Assembly (NCBI GenBank): GCA_000711775.1
Contig: ARYC01000045.1
Span: forward strand, 248,001-312,000
Source of the DNA: Oxytricha trifallax
Taxonomy: Eukaryota; Ciliophora; Spirotrichea; Sporadotrichida; Oxytrichidae
DNA length: 64,000 nt
Direction: 5' to 3'
Shown here: positions 10,003-22,484 of the stretch, one piece after another
Numbering within the stretch: position 1 is the first letter of the stretch
Layout of the letters: each line of letters begins with the position of its first letter
Notes under the pieces: model-generated
The model's database searches: none
Told to the model about the DNA's origin: nothing
What the model saw: only the letters and a program-made list of their open reading frames with translations
Made by a program: the position numbers and the translations under genes

Positions 10003-13000
10003 TAGATTGATCTTCTCAGAAAGCTATTTATTAAATTCTAAGAATACTGTTATAATATGACTTAAGTAAATGTAGAACATTATCAGTTTATATTTAATTT
10101 CAGAGTTGAATTTTCATTTCATTAATTTCTTTGAACATTTAAGAAAAGCTTAGTTTATAATTTATCTGACTATAAATGCTGAGACATATGGCTAGATTAT
10201 AATTAATTAAATAAATAGTATTGAATATAAACAATTAAAGATATGTGGAGATTGTGCGCCAAGTGCAACCTCCATTTACTTTTCCCATAAAATTTCTTAC
10301 TAAGCCTTTTCTGGCTTGAGTGGAACAGATAAATAGTTGATAAATAAATTATGTGCCAGGCATCTTTATTGTTTCTCATTCCTCACATGAAGATTCAATT
10401 CCCCTGTTTCATGGCATAATTTAAAATATAAAAACTTCAAGTAACTTAAATGAAAGAATATTTTAGCATAATTTATATTTGATAATGAAGAAACTTTTGT
10501 CAATTAATAAGCACCTGAACATGTGTTTGTAGAAGACGAGAGTATGACAGTCTAACTATTAACTTTTGACTTGTTTGATTAATTTAACTATGATTCTACC
10601 TTATCTCATATTAAACAGAGCAGGGCTTTAACTCATAAATATAATCTAATCTTTAAACTTAGGAATCTGTAAGACTTTCTTGTGATTTTAAAATATATAA
10701 GGTATTACAATTCAAAATCACTTTCAAAGAGATATTTATTATCACATCCACATATATAACTTAGTTCAATTAGATTTTTTTATTTGATAAATATACATTT
10801 GATTTCTCTAATTTTATTGCATTTAATAGGATTGTAACATTGTAAATAAATTCAGACAAATAAATTAAATTTAATGGTATTAAATAAATCAAGTCATGCA
10901 ATAAAAACAAGATTATTAAAAAGATTGCTGACAAATATTATTAAATATCTCGTTGGGTCCTTCTTCTCCCACTCCTCGATTACTTTCCAACTTATTTCTT
11001 AAGATATCAAATTGTTAATAATGATCTTGAATCATTATTTATTCTATTTCATTATTGTAGTTTAAGATCTATGCATTTCGTGATAACTTTTGATTTCACT
11101 CCATTTTTGCTTGTATTTACACACAAAGAATTTATCAAGTTGATCATTAAGAAACTTTAGTACTTAAAGTTTTTACTAGAAAATTTGATCATTTTCTCGA
11201 ATTTCCTCGCTTGTAGTAGCCCTAAACTTTTAAATGGAACTCATTACTTTCAATATTATATTGGATACGCATTTTTGTGCAAAGTGGAATTACTAAATTA
11301 TTTTGACAAATCTTTTAGGTTTTGGGATGTCTTTTTATTATAGGAATTTTTCAATGGTAAAAATATGCAGTTTTAATATCTAAAATGCAATCTGATATTA
11401 ATTTTTAGTGTATACATTAATTTTTATATATTGACAAATCTTGAGTTAACTCCAAAGTAAAATTTTGAGGGAGCATGTTAATTGATTTAGTTACTACTCC
11501 ATTTGCAGTTAAATTATTTACCATACCATTGCTTGGAGGAACAACTAAAATACAATTAATTTAAAGTTTAAATTTTATTTTTTTGACTCTCATTAATAAT
11601 GGGTTCCTTTTTATTTTGCTTATTAAGTTTTTAATTTTATTACGATTAATTGTTCTAATCCTGCTCTTTTTGAAGTCTTTGTTAATTTTTTTGTTAACTA
11701 GGCAATTTTGAAGACTAAAAACAATCAATTAAAATTTAGTCCTATAAGATTATAAGAAACATGTAATATTATTACTTTATTTGGGTTCTTTGAGCATTCT
11801 TAATAGGGCTGCACACTGAAATAGATTTATTAAAAATTACCAATTTACAATTATTAAAATTTACCTCAAATATATAAGATTTATAATTATGTTGTATTTA
11901 AATTGAATATTTGATCACTTACTATTTATTTTGAATTCGATTATAAAATTATATGTACTAAATTATTTATTTTTTTTTAATTCAAAATTATCTTAATCTA
12001 GTTTGGATTTTAAGATTAAAGAAATATGAAATAATATAAAATTAATTCACTTAATGTTTGATTATATAGTTTTCAAATTTTTTACATAATCCTATTCTTA
12101 TTTATAAAAGTTAAAACAATAAATATAAAAAATACTAAGATTAAAAATGCTTATTATAATAAAAATTGATACATTTAAAAAAAATAAAATAAATTATCTT
12201 TATTAGATTAATTATAGAATTATTTATTTAATAAAATATCAACAATTTTGCTTATTTTTAAAATAAATTAACTTTACTTAATATTTCTATTTATAATAAT
12301 TTATCATTGTATTAAGTTCTTGAGTCTTAATATTCTTGGATTCATGATACAACTAAATCAATCAATCAGATATATTATATTGTATTATTGAAAGAATAGA
12401 AACGATTATAATGTAAAATAATTAAATTATAATTAATTGAATTATTATCTCCTAGAGTTAAAAGTTATTTATTTCTTGGGTTTTATATTATTATTATAAG
12501 TTTAAATCATCATAAATACTTAGAAGTTAATAAAATAATGATTAATATCCATATATTCAAACAAGAGAGGTATTAAATTTTTATAAATTAAGTTAAAAAA
12601 CTCTATTTTGGTAAAAATTGTAATAAAGAATTTTAACAAAAGTATCCTATATTTTATTCATTCATGATGTTTAAATATATTCTTGAGTAGATTTTAATAA
12701 TTTGAAGACCCTGAACCATATTGGACATTTAATCTTCAAACTCTTCTTCTTATAAAATATCTTCCTATTAATGGCCCTCTTTAATAAAATAGAATTCGTT
12801 CAATACTACATTGTAAGCTAATCAGCTAAGTATTATTGATATTTGGGACTTGAACCTAAGTGATCAGTATTATTTGAATTTTTAGAAAACCTAAATAGGA
12901 GGGTGATTGTCATTTTATAAAAAATTATTTCAGCAAGATTGAATAAATCTCTAGCTTTTACTAAATAAATCGAAGTTTTGTGAATTTCTTAATCATTATA

Positions 13001-14191
13001 TCACTGAAAGTTTAAGATAAAATATAAAAAATCGTATGCTTAATTTAAGTTTATTTAGAGGTCTGAATCTTTGTATCGTATCATTGTAATTTCATACTTA
13101 CCTATTATGAATTTATCTCCAATATATTTATAAAATAATATATAAAGTAATAGATTCACTACTTTAATTTTTATTTAATTTAGGCTCTTATTTAAATGAA
13201 AGAGTTATTAAATTTAAAGAATATAATTTATATAAATTACTTTAATTTTTTAAAGTGTAAATCATGCCTTCAATTAATCTATTACTTTATTCGATTTTAA
13301 CTCCTCTTTATTTTCTATTTTATGATAAAAGATATTGATCTTTATATATGAAGAATCAAAGTTTATTAAATAAAATTATAGAATAATTCAAACCATAGTA
13401 TATAGAAGGAGTTCATTCAAATTTGAAAAATGATTTTAAATTAATTTATTGTTAATTCCTTCAGTTTAAGTTTATAAAATTTGTCACTTATTCCTGAAAG
13501 TATTATACTTTCTGGATAGAGCATTAAAAGTTAAGTAGGAGATTTATATAACTATACTGAAATAAAATTTATTTGATTCTAAAATTATTAAAATCAACAA
13601 TACTAAATTATCTCTTATTCTAGTCTAGAACAATTGACCATAATTTTATTTATCGCACTTCCTGGGATGATTCTTGAATATTCTTAACAAAATAAGGCTA
13701 AAATTGCGGAATCTACAATAAGATTAATTTATTTTATAATTTTAAGTCAATTTGTATCTAAAAACTGATATAATTTAAACATATAATGTAAATAATTAAA
13801 TTTTTTTTATCAAAACTATTGTATTCCTATAATACTGTTAGATAAAATCTTAATAAGAAGCATTCACAAGAAATCAATCAATTAATCATTTTAGATTTGA
13901 TACTATATAAATATTGCATAACTTTTTATTTAATATACTAATACCTCTTACAACTCTATTATCTTAACTTCATACAAATTTAATTAAATATCTTTGAGTA
14001 ATTTTAATGATGTTGAATAAGAATAGAATAAATGAAAAAATAAGTATTTTCATAGGTTTTATTGCAATTAAAAAACACATTGTGCAAAAAAAAAATTGCA
14101 AATATTATAAAATTTAATGGATCCGTTCTTTGCCTTAGTTTCATCGATGATGGATCCATGTTTTCTGGTTTATATTGAGTTTCGTTAACTC
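10003..14191. other. Long AT-rich region without a recognisable gene
   Basis: About 4.2 kb, mostly above 75% AT by eye, probably germline-limited. Two coding-like islands stand out: 10481-10553 on the plus strand (an acidic peptide containing NQQAPEHVFVEDES) and 10948-11000, whose complement reads EISWKVIEEWEKKDPTR. Neither extends into a gene here. They could be stray segments of a scrambled gene elsewhere, or chance. Nothing else is seen. Confidence 0.45.
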
Positions 14192-15116
14192 TCACACTCC
14201 AGTTTTTAACCCCTAAGCCTTTGGCAATTTCTTAAACTCAAAGTTTTTCTTGATGATTTCATTCAAGACTTTTGCCACAAATTCTTCTTCTTCTTTAAAC
14301 TTGATGTAATCTTAGTTCTTTTCCAATTCTTTATCGTCTTTTGCTTGGTACTCGAGATATAACTAGTTTTATCTTGCAATCAGAAGGATTGAGTTCATAA
14401 AGCTCATCGCAAGAGTAAATGCTTGTTTAGCGATTACAAGCAACACTAACTGATCCTGCTTTTTTTCAATTAGCAGCTAGCTCAAAGTAAACCATATATT
14501 ATCACAAAATTTAAATGTTAGTTGAATTTTGAGTTTAACAGTGACTGACTACTTATTATAATGCATTTTGTAAGAAATTTCATTTCTCAACTTGGGAGCC
14601 TTGCCTTCAAATGTCTCCTCAATTCCAACTTAAAGTTTATTAAACATTTCGAGAACAGGCTGGTTTTCTAAATATATTAAATACATTATAAAATAAAACA
14701 AACCTTTCTAGTCAGTATAGACAAGTTTTTTTAAGCTATTAACTTGCTATTTAAGATAGATGGTTTTCTTTTCTTTGTCAGTACTTGACTGCCCGTCTTC
14801 CTTTTACTCTTCCTCGCTTTAGTAAGATGAATCTGTTTTTAGTATTTCAACTTCTGAAGTGTCAATGGACTAACTTTGTGATTGGTTTTATTGCTCTCCA
14901 ATTTCTTCAATCTAAAATGCATGAAACTAAAAGAAGATACTTACAATTATAGGGTCAATAGGAGGCACTTATCCTTATGCTACGGATTCCTATTAAAAAC
15001 AAATAAGTAATGCATTTTATGTAAATATTATGGATAAATTATTGAAAGATTTGAACATCAAGTAAGAAGTAAATGAGAATTAGTATATAAGATTAAAAAA
15101 ATATATAGCTTACCAT
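14192..15116 (-). CDS. Family X member 1, unknown
   Basis: Minus-strand gene; start codon is the complement of 15114-15116 and is followed at once by a GTAAG donor, so the first exon is ATG alone. Later introns: GTAAGTATCTT...TTTTAG and GTTTGTTTT...TTTAG. Exons encode a Gln/Glu-rich linker (GEQQNQSQSQSIDTSEVE) and then the family core: NEISYKMHYNKQSVTVKLK, IQLTFKFCDNIWFTLSQLL, LVIAKQAFTLAMSFMN, ARQNQLYLEYQAKD, FVAKVLNEIIKKNFEF. The stop is TGA (complement of 14192-14194). The same core pattern appears in X2, X3 and X4. No IES was found. Function unknown; the core looks alpha-helical. It is the most intact of the four. Confidence 0.7.
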
Positions 15117-15574
15117 TTGAAATAGTTAAAGAGATATTATTTTATATTTGAAATTAAATTTGAATGAGGGAAATTAAATTAAAAAAATAAAACACCAGAA
15201 ATAAATATTTATATTTACTGCTTTAATATTAATATATTTTTCTAGTGTTTATTTTCATTCAAATTTATTTAAAAATATTAAAAATATAGAAATTGTTCTA
15301 CGTTATTTATAATGAATTTACTCTCAGTTTAATAGTTTTTTCTAATTAAATATTTTTGATTTATCAAACATATTTTTAAGGTCAATACTTAGTTTAATTG
15401 ATTGCAATATCAAATAGATTGATTCTTTCAAATAATCAAGACCATTATATGCATTTAAAAATTTTTAATTTTATTAACTAATCAAAATACTTTCTATATA
15501 GATTATAATAAGAAATATATAAATAAGATAACAACATAATTATAGACAGATTAACTATATATTTCATATTAAAA
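15117..15574. other. AT-rich spacer
   Basis: Nothing gene-like is seen between X1 and the TBE-type terminal repeat. Confidence 0.4.
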
Positions 15575-15652
15575 CCTGCATGGAACCCCAACCCTTAAAT
15601 TACCTTCAAATATAAGGACTTATAAACCTCATTAAGGGGTTTTGGGGTTTTG
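15575..15652 (-). mobile_element. TBE-type transposon terminal repeat (solo end)
   Basis: Read on the minus strand it starts with 17 nt of C4A4 repeat (complement GGGGTTTTGGGGTTTTG at 15636-15652), then CTTAATGAGGTTTATAAG, and is 78 bp long to 15575. That length and the telomeric tip are the known features of telomere-bearing element (TBE) inverted repeats of Oxytricha. AAT at 15653-15655 would suit the 3 bp ANT target. The element body should lie to the left, but no TBE gene is seen there, so this is probably a solo end. Confidence 0.85.
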
Positions 15653-16097
15653 AATGAATTGATTGATTTAAATTTATAATATAATCTATATATATAACTA
15701 ATTTATTATTCAATAAGAATTATTTGTAAAAATTCATTAAGTGAAAGATATTTTTAGTATATCAAGCAGAGAAAATGAAATTTTAAGTAAAAAATATTAT
15801 AAATATTTATCTCTCACATTTAGAAATGTTTTATAAAGATATGCAAGAAAATTTTATTTTATTTATTAAAAACCCAAGTTAAATTACTTTATCCTAATAT
15901 TCTTAAGAAATATTATTAAATATTTAAATTTTATAAATCATTATTTCTCTAGTAATATTAATGAGTTAATTAAAACTAGTTGCAACCAATTTACTTCTAA
16001 AATAAAATAAATTAAAGTTTATTAGAATTTAAAATTGCAAAAAACCCAGTGGGAAAAATTATATTATTAATATAGAAGTCTCCTCTTCTCTGAACTT
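15653..16097. other. AT-rich spacer
   Basis: No reading frame or repeat recognised. Confidence 0.4.
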
Positions 16098-17191
16098 TCA
16101 ATGAGAGTCTGAATTTTCGGGGTGGTTAAAATTTTCAAATTTAGTTGTGATATCTTCCATCTTTTCTATTAACTCAAGGTGTCTCTAAGCTTAAGCTTCT
16201 AATTTGTTTTCTTTCAAACAATTTTTAGATTTTCTTCTACTCCTTTTAATGGAGGCTTTATGCTATGTAAATTTCATTCATAACAATGTTAAGGTACTCT
16301 ATTTCTTTTTTAAATTTAATGTAGCTGTTGTCATTCATTAACTAATTTGTAATCATTTTCGAAAGAGCATTTCCATATGCTAATCGAGCTTTATGAAGAC
16401 AATGATCAATATAATTGATACCTAGCACGAATAAGCCTTTTGATTTTACGAGTTAAATTAGTACATCAATATTTTTCTCAAATAGTAGATCTGCGAATGT
16501 TTACTAAATTCTATCAATGAATTGTATATTAAATTTAAATTTAATTTTGATTATGTGCACTTTTTTCTTGTTAACCATCATTTTATACTCAAATATATTT
16601 CCTTCTATAACTGTAAATTCCTTGTGATATTTATTGATCTGGTTCGATATATATTGAATTGGTACTTCTTAGCAGGCGGGTTCTAACAAATAAGTTTAGA
16701 AAATTTTAAAGTCTTACTACTAATATGATCATGAATCATTTACTTTAATTTCAATTACTCTTTCTCTCGTTCCCTTGTTAAACAATCATTAATATCTTTG
16801 CACTCTTCACTATCTATTTTTTGAAATTAAAAGCAAAATTATATATTACCTGAAGAACTTGGTGGTGAGTATGACTTCTAGGTTTACATTTCTTAATCAG
16901 TTGTTGTAGATGCTTATTTGTGGTCTGATATAGAGGAATCAATTTATTATATTTGCTATTAAGGATTGGCATTTTACTAATTCAGCTTTTGTTCCTCCTT
17001 AAAATATTATTAAAATATGATAAATTACCTCATTCGTTTCAACTCTAATGAGATCATCAAGAATTATTTCTGTTTTATCTACCTGATATTAAAAATTTGA
17101 TTAATAAATAAAAAAAAGAAGCAATTAATCAGTTAACTCGTAAGTGTAAGAAAATATAGATATAAATTTAATGTGGATATTTACTTACCAT
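16098..17191 (-). CDS. Family X member 2, unknown, probably frameshifted
   Basis: ATG is the complement of 17189-17191 and is followed directly by GTAAGTAAATA. Later exons: VDKTEIILDDLIRVETNE; a Gln-rich linker; and the family core EYKMMVNKKKVHIIKIKFKF, NIQFIDRIQQTFADLLFEK, LIQLVKSKGLFVLG, ARLAYGNALSKM, YIKFKKEIEYLNIVMNEIY. Near 16230 the best frame shifts: the last part (RHLELIEKMEDITTKFENF, stop complement of 16098-16100) is in another frame with no intron to explain it, so the copy may carry a one-base indel in an A run. Paired with CNB copy A as a unit that recurs at 24-26.6 kb. Confidence 0.62.
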
Positions 17192-17624
17192 TTTGTTGTT
17201 AGTGTCTTTAAGAAATTATTATTTTTGAGAATTGCTATTGAGACTTTTAATTATTACGTTTTATCAAAGAGTTAGATATTAACTTTATTGATTTATAAAT
17301 TCGTAATACTTAAACTATTTATAGTATTCACCAGCAAATTTGAAAGTTTATAATTTAAATTTTCAGAATCAAATATTTCATCTTTATTTCTAATTCTATT
17401 AACTTGGTTTTCAATTTTTTATAATAAATGATGTTTTTTCATTTAGAATTATTTTAGCAATAATAAATGATAAGTTATTATTGAAGATTAAAAAATATAC
17501 AAAAAGATATTATTGCGATTGATAAAATTAAGTAACTTAAATTGTAATTAAACAAAAATCATGATAAGGAAAATTCATTAAAATAAACAGCGTTCTTAAT
17601 ATATATTTGTACAAAAACTTAGTT

Positions 17625-18536
17625 TCATGTCTGCCTCCATCCATCCCTCCATTGTTGCTTAATTTAATAGTTTTAGTTGAGAACTCCCATCAATATTTGA
17701 TAGTCTTTTCTGAGTGAAGTGCCTCCTCCCAGTTTCTATTTATAATCCTTCATTTGATGAATAATGTCTGCGTTTATCTAAAGTAAGCCACCATCCTCAT
17801 CTTCACTAGCAATGCAACTCTCATATCGAAATAAATCATGAGTAATTAATAGTTAGTGTTTAAATTATAATTATAAAGTTTAGTGGCTATGCCTAATCAA
17901 ATACAACTTCCTCTCCAAGAGTATGGCCAACAATCATATTTTCATTATAATTACCATTCTAGAAGTTTCTTAATGAAAACTAGCCATAGAGCACAAAATA
18001 AATGTTTTTGAGAGCCTTTACACCCTGCTTATAAGCTCCTTGGTTGGCTCTCAGTTTAAACAAGAATGAATTTTCAATGATATAGTTAAACGCATTTTGG
18101 GAAATCAGTTTGAAGATCGGGTGCTTTAATCGTAATTTCCTGATCGTTTAATCTAGTTTGTAGTTACTAATTCATATTTTTAAGTATCTCCATTAAATGC
18201 AACATTTCAATGAATGCTTAATATATCTTATACTTAAATATGTAGTTACCAGTCTTCAGGTAATGCTCTAAGCTGTGACAAATCTGTTTAATTTCATAAT
18301 CTAAACTTAACGGAATCTCCTCGACCATATATTAATTCTGAATGGTGTCAAAAGCTGCCTAAGACTAATTATTAATGTCTTAATTTTCAAACTATAGCTG
18401 TCTTTGGACTTAGTTTTTAATAGGATTTGCAAATGTTTTGTTCAAATAGTTATATTCTTTAATTTAATAAAAGATTATTCTTATTCATTCTACTCTTCTT
18501 AGCTATAGTCAAGCGGTCGGTTTGAAATTTAAACAT
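17625..18536 (-). CDS. Cyclic nucleotide-binding-domain protein, copy A
   Basis: Minus strand, ATG complement of 18534-18536 (MFKFQTDRLTIAKKS), stop complement of 17625-17627 (...WRDGWRQT). A cyclic-nucleotide-binding fold is visible: RLKHPIFKLISQNAF, then FLFKLRANQGAYKQGVKALK, NIYFVLYGQFSLRN, and MIVGHTLGEEVVFDQA, resembling the glycine/glutamate phosphate-binding cassette of PKA regulatory subunits, but without the usual Arg-Ala pair. Two breaks: the N-terminal frame changes near 18420 without a clear intron, and an in-frame TGA after GEEVVFDQA must be removed (a GT...AG intron from the GAA|GTTGTATT donor is possible). Two further copies lie at 23.5 and 25.3 kb. Could be a decaying duplicate; cNMP binding is inferred. 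Confidence 0.65.
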
Positions 18537-18956
18537 TATTTCTCATAATTTATTAAGGGTAAGAGTTTTATTACTCGAGATTTGTTTTAATGTTTAACTT
18601 TCTTTAAATGAGGATAGAATTTTTAACTGGACTTATCATTTATTGCTTGATTTTGATTATAGGGAGAATATTTAAATTATTGGAATTATTAAAGTGGAAA
18701 ATTAAGTAGGCTAAACTTAACGATATAAAATATACAAATGATTTATTTTTAATCTTATTACTCTATTAATAATATAACAAATTTTATAAATCCAGGGTAA
18801 TTTCATAATAATTATAAACTAAGACTTTATTACATTTATACAACTCTGATTACATTTTAATATTAAAGTTTTAATTGTTGTATATTTATGATGTAAGAAT
18901 TATTTAAAAAATTATTTTTGATAGAGATCGTGATTCCTCGGCTAGATTTATATAAA

Positions 18957-19260
18957 ATTGATAAAAAACAATCGAATCGGGGAATAGTGAAAATTAAAAT
19001 ATAAATTAAATTAATTTTATTATCACAACTCATTTACTGTGCCTTTAGTAATATATAAAAAAGTGGTAAAAATGCTATTTTATAGGTATAAATGGACACT
19101 TTTACTTTCATTTATAGTCAAAACATATAAAATTTATTGGGATCTTTTAAAAAATGTCAGCACAGCTTAATATTTTGAATGTCGATATTTTGTGTTTTGC
19201 TCGAAATATGTGCCATTTCATATATGTGATTCGTATTTGATGATTTGTGCACGAAGAAAA
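18957..19260 (+). repeat. Left terminal inverted repeat
   Basis: Pairs with 20290-20588 on the opposite strand; outermost bases ATTGATAAAAAA. Confidence 0.85.
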
Positions 19261-19562
19261 TCGTACTTTTTATGGATGCAATCGTTCACAAATATTTAGA
19301 GATGCTTGCGACTTCTCGTCGCTTCAAAGTCAATGTTCCTTTCAATGCAAAATACACGGCCTGGTTTAACCCAATCTAACAGTTGTTTGGTTTTTATAAA
19401 AAAACCTCAGGCAGCAGAACATTAAAAGCAAGTAAGCATACTTTTATAACTAATTTACGGAGTGCAACTGGTCAAACACATCCAAGAGATAATCAAAAAT
19501 ATGAACGAAAATTATGTTCTAGGACTCTGGGGATTCATCATCAAGAAATGTTTCATACTTGA
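19233..19562 (+). pseudogene. DDE transposase C-terminal fragment (Tc1/mariner/IS630 type)
   Basis: An open frame ending at TGA 19560-19562 holds KKIVLFMDAIVHKYLEM, like the second catalytic region (FMDNAxxHK) of DDE_3 transposases with the Asn missing, and FNAKYTAWFNPIQQLFGFYK, like the YSPxLNPIExxFxxlK end. The third acidic catalytic residue is replaced by Gln (codon TAA), so the enzyme should be dead. The N-terminal half is absent. Family placement is by motif only. Confidence 0.7.
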
Positions 19563-20289
19563 TGTATGGCTTTGTATGAGATTTTCGTAAATTAAAGAAA
19601 AAATTGCACCTTACTTTGAAATTTCTATAAGAGCTTACATCTAATCCATTGTCATTATTTCTACTTCTACAATTACTACTTCTATTACTGCTGTTATTAA
19701 TACTGTACATAACTAAATACATAAATTCATGGGGATCTCTCTAAATCACAGTTTTAATCAATCAGCTCAACAAATGTAAATTCTTTACTTGTGACATCGA
19801 AATCTGGACAACTTCACTCTATATAGCAAATTTCTATACACTGAAGGTAAACACCAGAGGAGTTGAGTAACTTAGACTTTAATTTAATAAAATTTGGTTA
19901 AAAATCAGATATTTTGGAAATCTATAGGTTAGGTGAGAGAGGAGATCGACCCAGCATCATGCTTTCCAGTTTTAAAAAATTCTTTAAAAACTAAAAAATT
20001 TATACTTCTACTCAATTTTTTTTACCAGCTTTGATTTGCAGTCACTGCTGTAATCCAAAATTTTATACTCCAAATTCGTTTCAAAAAAGTCTAATATCGG
20101 CAAATTTTTTTTCATGATTACAGACACTCTGCTCCAAATTCTGCTTGGTCATCACGGTTTTTTTGCGAAAATTAGCTCAAAACGCTCAATTTAGACAAAT
20201 ACCTGTGATTTCGAAAGATTTTGACCACAGCACTCAGAAATGGACACTTTCAAAGCAAACCCTTTTGCAGCTACTTTTGCTGTATTCTT

Positions 20290-20588
20290 GAATATTCGAC
20301 ATATTTTTTTACCATTAATTTAAATACAAATGACATATCTGAAATGACACAAATTTCGACCACAAACACAAAATATGGACATTCAAAATACTAAGCTGCG
20401 ATTCGACATTTCTTATAAATCCCAATTAATTTTATATGATTTTACTATAAATGAAAGTAAAAGTGTCCATTTATGCCACTTTTTGTAAACAATTCTAAAG
20501 GCAAAGTTAATGAGTAGTGATAATATAATTAATTTAATTTATATTTTAATTTTCACAATTCCCCGATTCGATTGTTTTTTTTATCAAT
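20290..20588 (-). repeat. Right terminal inverted repeat
   Basis: Complement matches the left end from 18957; includes CCCCGATTCGATTG. Confidence 0.85.
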
Positions 20589-21016
20589 ATTATAATCTTG
20601 GAGAGGAGATAGGTATTAATTTAATAACATACGTAAAGTTTTGTCAATGTGATTTATATTAATTATTATTAAATAAGGTGTTTTAAAATTATTAGTACAG
20701 CAAATATAGCGTAATTTCGGAATTAATAAGTTATAATTAATCAATTTAAAATTATCATAAATTTAAGTAATTATAAATTTATAAACATAAAAGAATGTTA
20801 TAATGGTATTTATTATTTCAAAAAAAGTTTTTTTCATATTTCATGTTAATATTCATAATTTTTATATCTTTATTAATAGTAAGTTATAGAGTATACTTAA
20901 AGAAGCAAACAAATTGAAAAATAGATGTGGTAAATTATTAAATAATTAACAGAAAAACCCTTTTAAACAAAGGTAAAAATCATAAAACTTAAAGCGATAA
21001 CCCGTTCCCTCAATTC
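20589..21016. other. AT-rich spacer
   Basis: No gene or repeat recognised. Confidence 0.4.
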
Positions 21017-21961
21017 TCAGGAATTTTGAGTGACGTCAGTTGATGCAGTGGATGATATTTGGTCTGCCTGAGTCACTTACATATTATATAGAGATTAAAT
21101 TTATATTTTAATTTTTCTCAATCTATTTATTTCCGCAATGAGATAAACTCCGGCCATTACATCTTAGATGAATTTGACATCTTTTTTGGATTATTTATAG
21201 TCAGGGCTATCACTTAAAATGTCATTAGGAGTAGTAGCAATAAGATTTGCTTAGTAATCGAGTGCTCTAATATGGCTCATTTGTATATAAGCTTTTGCTA
21301 AATCATATTAGCCCTTTGCTTATACCAATTTAAGTAGAGTTTCTTTATCTCTATTAACCATTAAATCTGTGAACGTTTTCATGATATTATCAAAATATCC
21401 TATATTTAATTTGATCTTAATTTTAATTGTCTTCAGTGTTTTTCCTCCGCGTTTCATTTTGTAAAGAAACAGATCCGAATTTTTCCTGCCAACAATTTCT
21501 TAGTGAATATTCTTCACCTCTTCCATTATTAAGTAATCCTATTCATAAGTAGGAGCTATAAAAACAATGATTAATGATTAATAGTTTTAATACGCTGATA
21601 ATTATAATGCAGCATTCTCTTCAAAACTAATTTCTCATCGTGCCTTATACTTCTAATTTTAATCTCTGCATCATTGAATTCCTCGACCCTCTCTATCGTT
21701 ATCGTTATATATATTAATCACACAATAAATATTCTTACAAGTATTTAGATTTGGATCGTGTTCTGTGGAGGTATCCATATCTATTATTTATTCTTTATCC
21801 AAAACGCCTACTTGCTGTTACTATTAAGATGATTGCTATAATTATTTTTAGTTAAAAAACTAATAGGAGGATAAAAAGGTAATTCTATTGCATGAATCAT
21901 CAATATTTATAAGTATAAATAAAAGAAAAAAATTAGAGATATGAAGATTTTTACTTACCAT
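21017..21961 (-). CDS. Family X member 3, unknown
   Basis: ATG is the complement of 21959-21961, again followed directly by GTAAGTAAAAA. Later exons give VLDKEQIIDMDTSTEHDPN, an EEFNDAEIKIRSI block and the family core LYKMKRGGKTLKTIKIKIK, LNIGYFDNIMKTFTDLMVN, LLKLVQAKGQYDLAKAY, MSHIRALDYQANL, KKDVKFIQDVMAGVYLIAEI, ending ...TASTDVTQNS at TGA (complement of 21017-21019). One visible intron is GTATTAAAAC...TTTATAG; a second lies near 21700. It has no adjacent CNB gene, unlike X2 and X4. Function unknown. Confidence 0.68.
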
Positions 21962-22484
21962 CGTGATGGTTTTAGTTTAAAAAATGTTATTAATATTATA
22001 AAAGTACAATGAATAAGAAAATTTAAAGGAAAATAAAATCAAAAAAATAGATATTTAGATTAACTACAATGATTAATGAATATAATATCATTTAAATAAA
22101 TTTCTATATTTTACATTTTTTATTCAGAATAATTATATTATTATAAATTCAGCAACTATCAAACACCACTCTTTCCCGAAATTATTGATAAGACATAATT
22201 TTAAAGAAAAAAATGGTAAATTAATTGATATTAAATATAAAATTCTAAATATATGTTTAAAAAGCATTTAGAAAGTAAGAATATGGCTTGTTATTAATAG
22301 TTTTTTTTAATAAAAGGAATAGTTCAATCTATAACAAGGAGAGAATATAAAGTATTTTTGTTCAATGTTTGAAAATCTAAAATTGCAACACCAGGATAGC
22401 TTATTGTCTTTAACTCTAATAGATAAAGTAATATATAATAGGTGATTTTGTGTTCAGAAGATTTTTTAAGTCCGCTTAGATTTT
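21962..22484. other. AT-rich spacer
   Basis: Nothing recognised. Confidence 0.4.

Larger units (their letters stand above)
16098..18950 (-). repeat. Duplicated unit, copy 1 (X2 + CNB copy A)
   Basis: X2, the about 430 bp behind it, and CNB copy A are matched by 24036-26615 (X4, spacer, CNB copy C). CNB parts are nearly identical at the nucleotide level, the spacer is recognisably alike (both contain TTTCTAATTCTATTAA and AAACAAAAATCAT), and both units end in TGATAGAGATCGTGATT. Copy 1 is interrupted just past its end by the transposon at 18957. Confidence 0.8.
18957..20588. mobile_element. 1.6 kb transposon with about 300 bp terminal inverted repeats
   Basis: The left end (18957 on: ATTGATAAAAAACAATCG...) and the complement of the right end (up to 20588) match for about 300 bp with scattered differences; both contain AAATGGACACTTTTACTTTC and AATATTTTGTGTTT-like stretches. 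The interior carries a degenerate DDE transposase on the plus strand. The element sits immediately after the end of unit copy 1, interrupting sequence that stays continuous in copy 2. A clear target duplication was not found. Confidence 0.85.

Noticed and set aside
12700-12725. GACCCTGAACCAT shared with 29410
   Set aside because: Only about 13 bp matches, with unrelated flanks; not a supported repeat.
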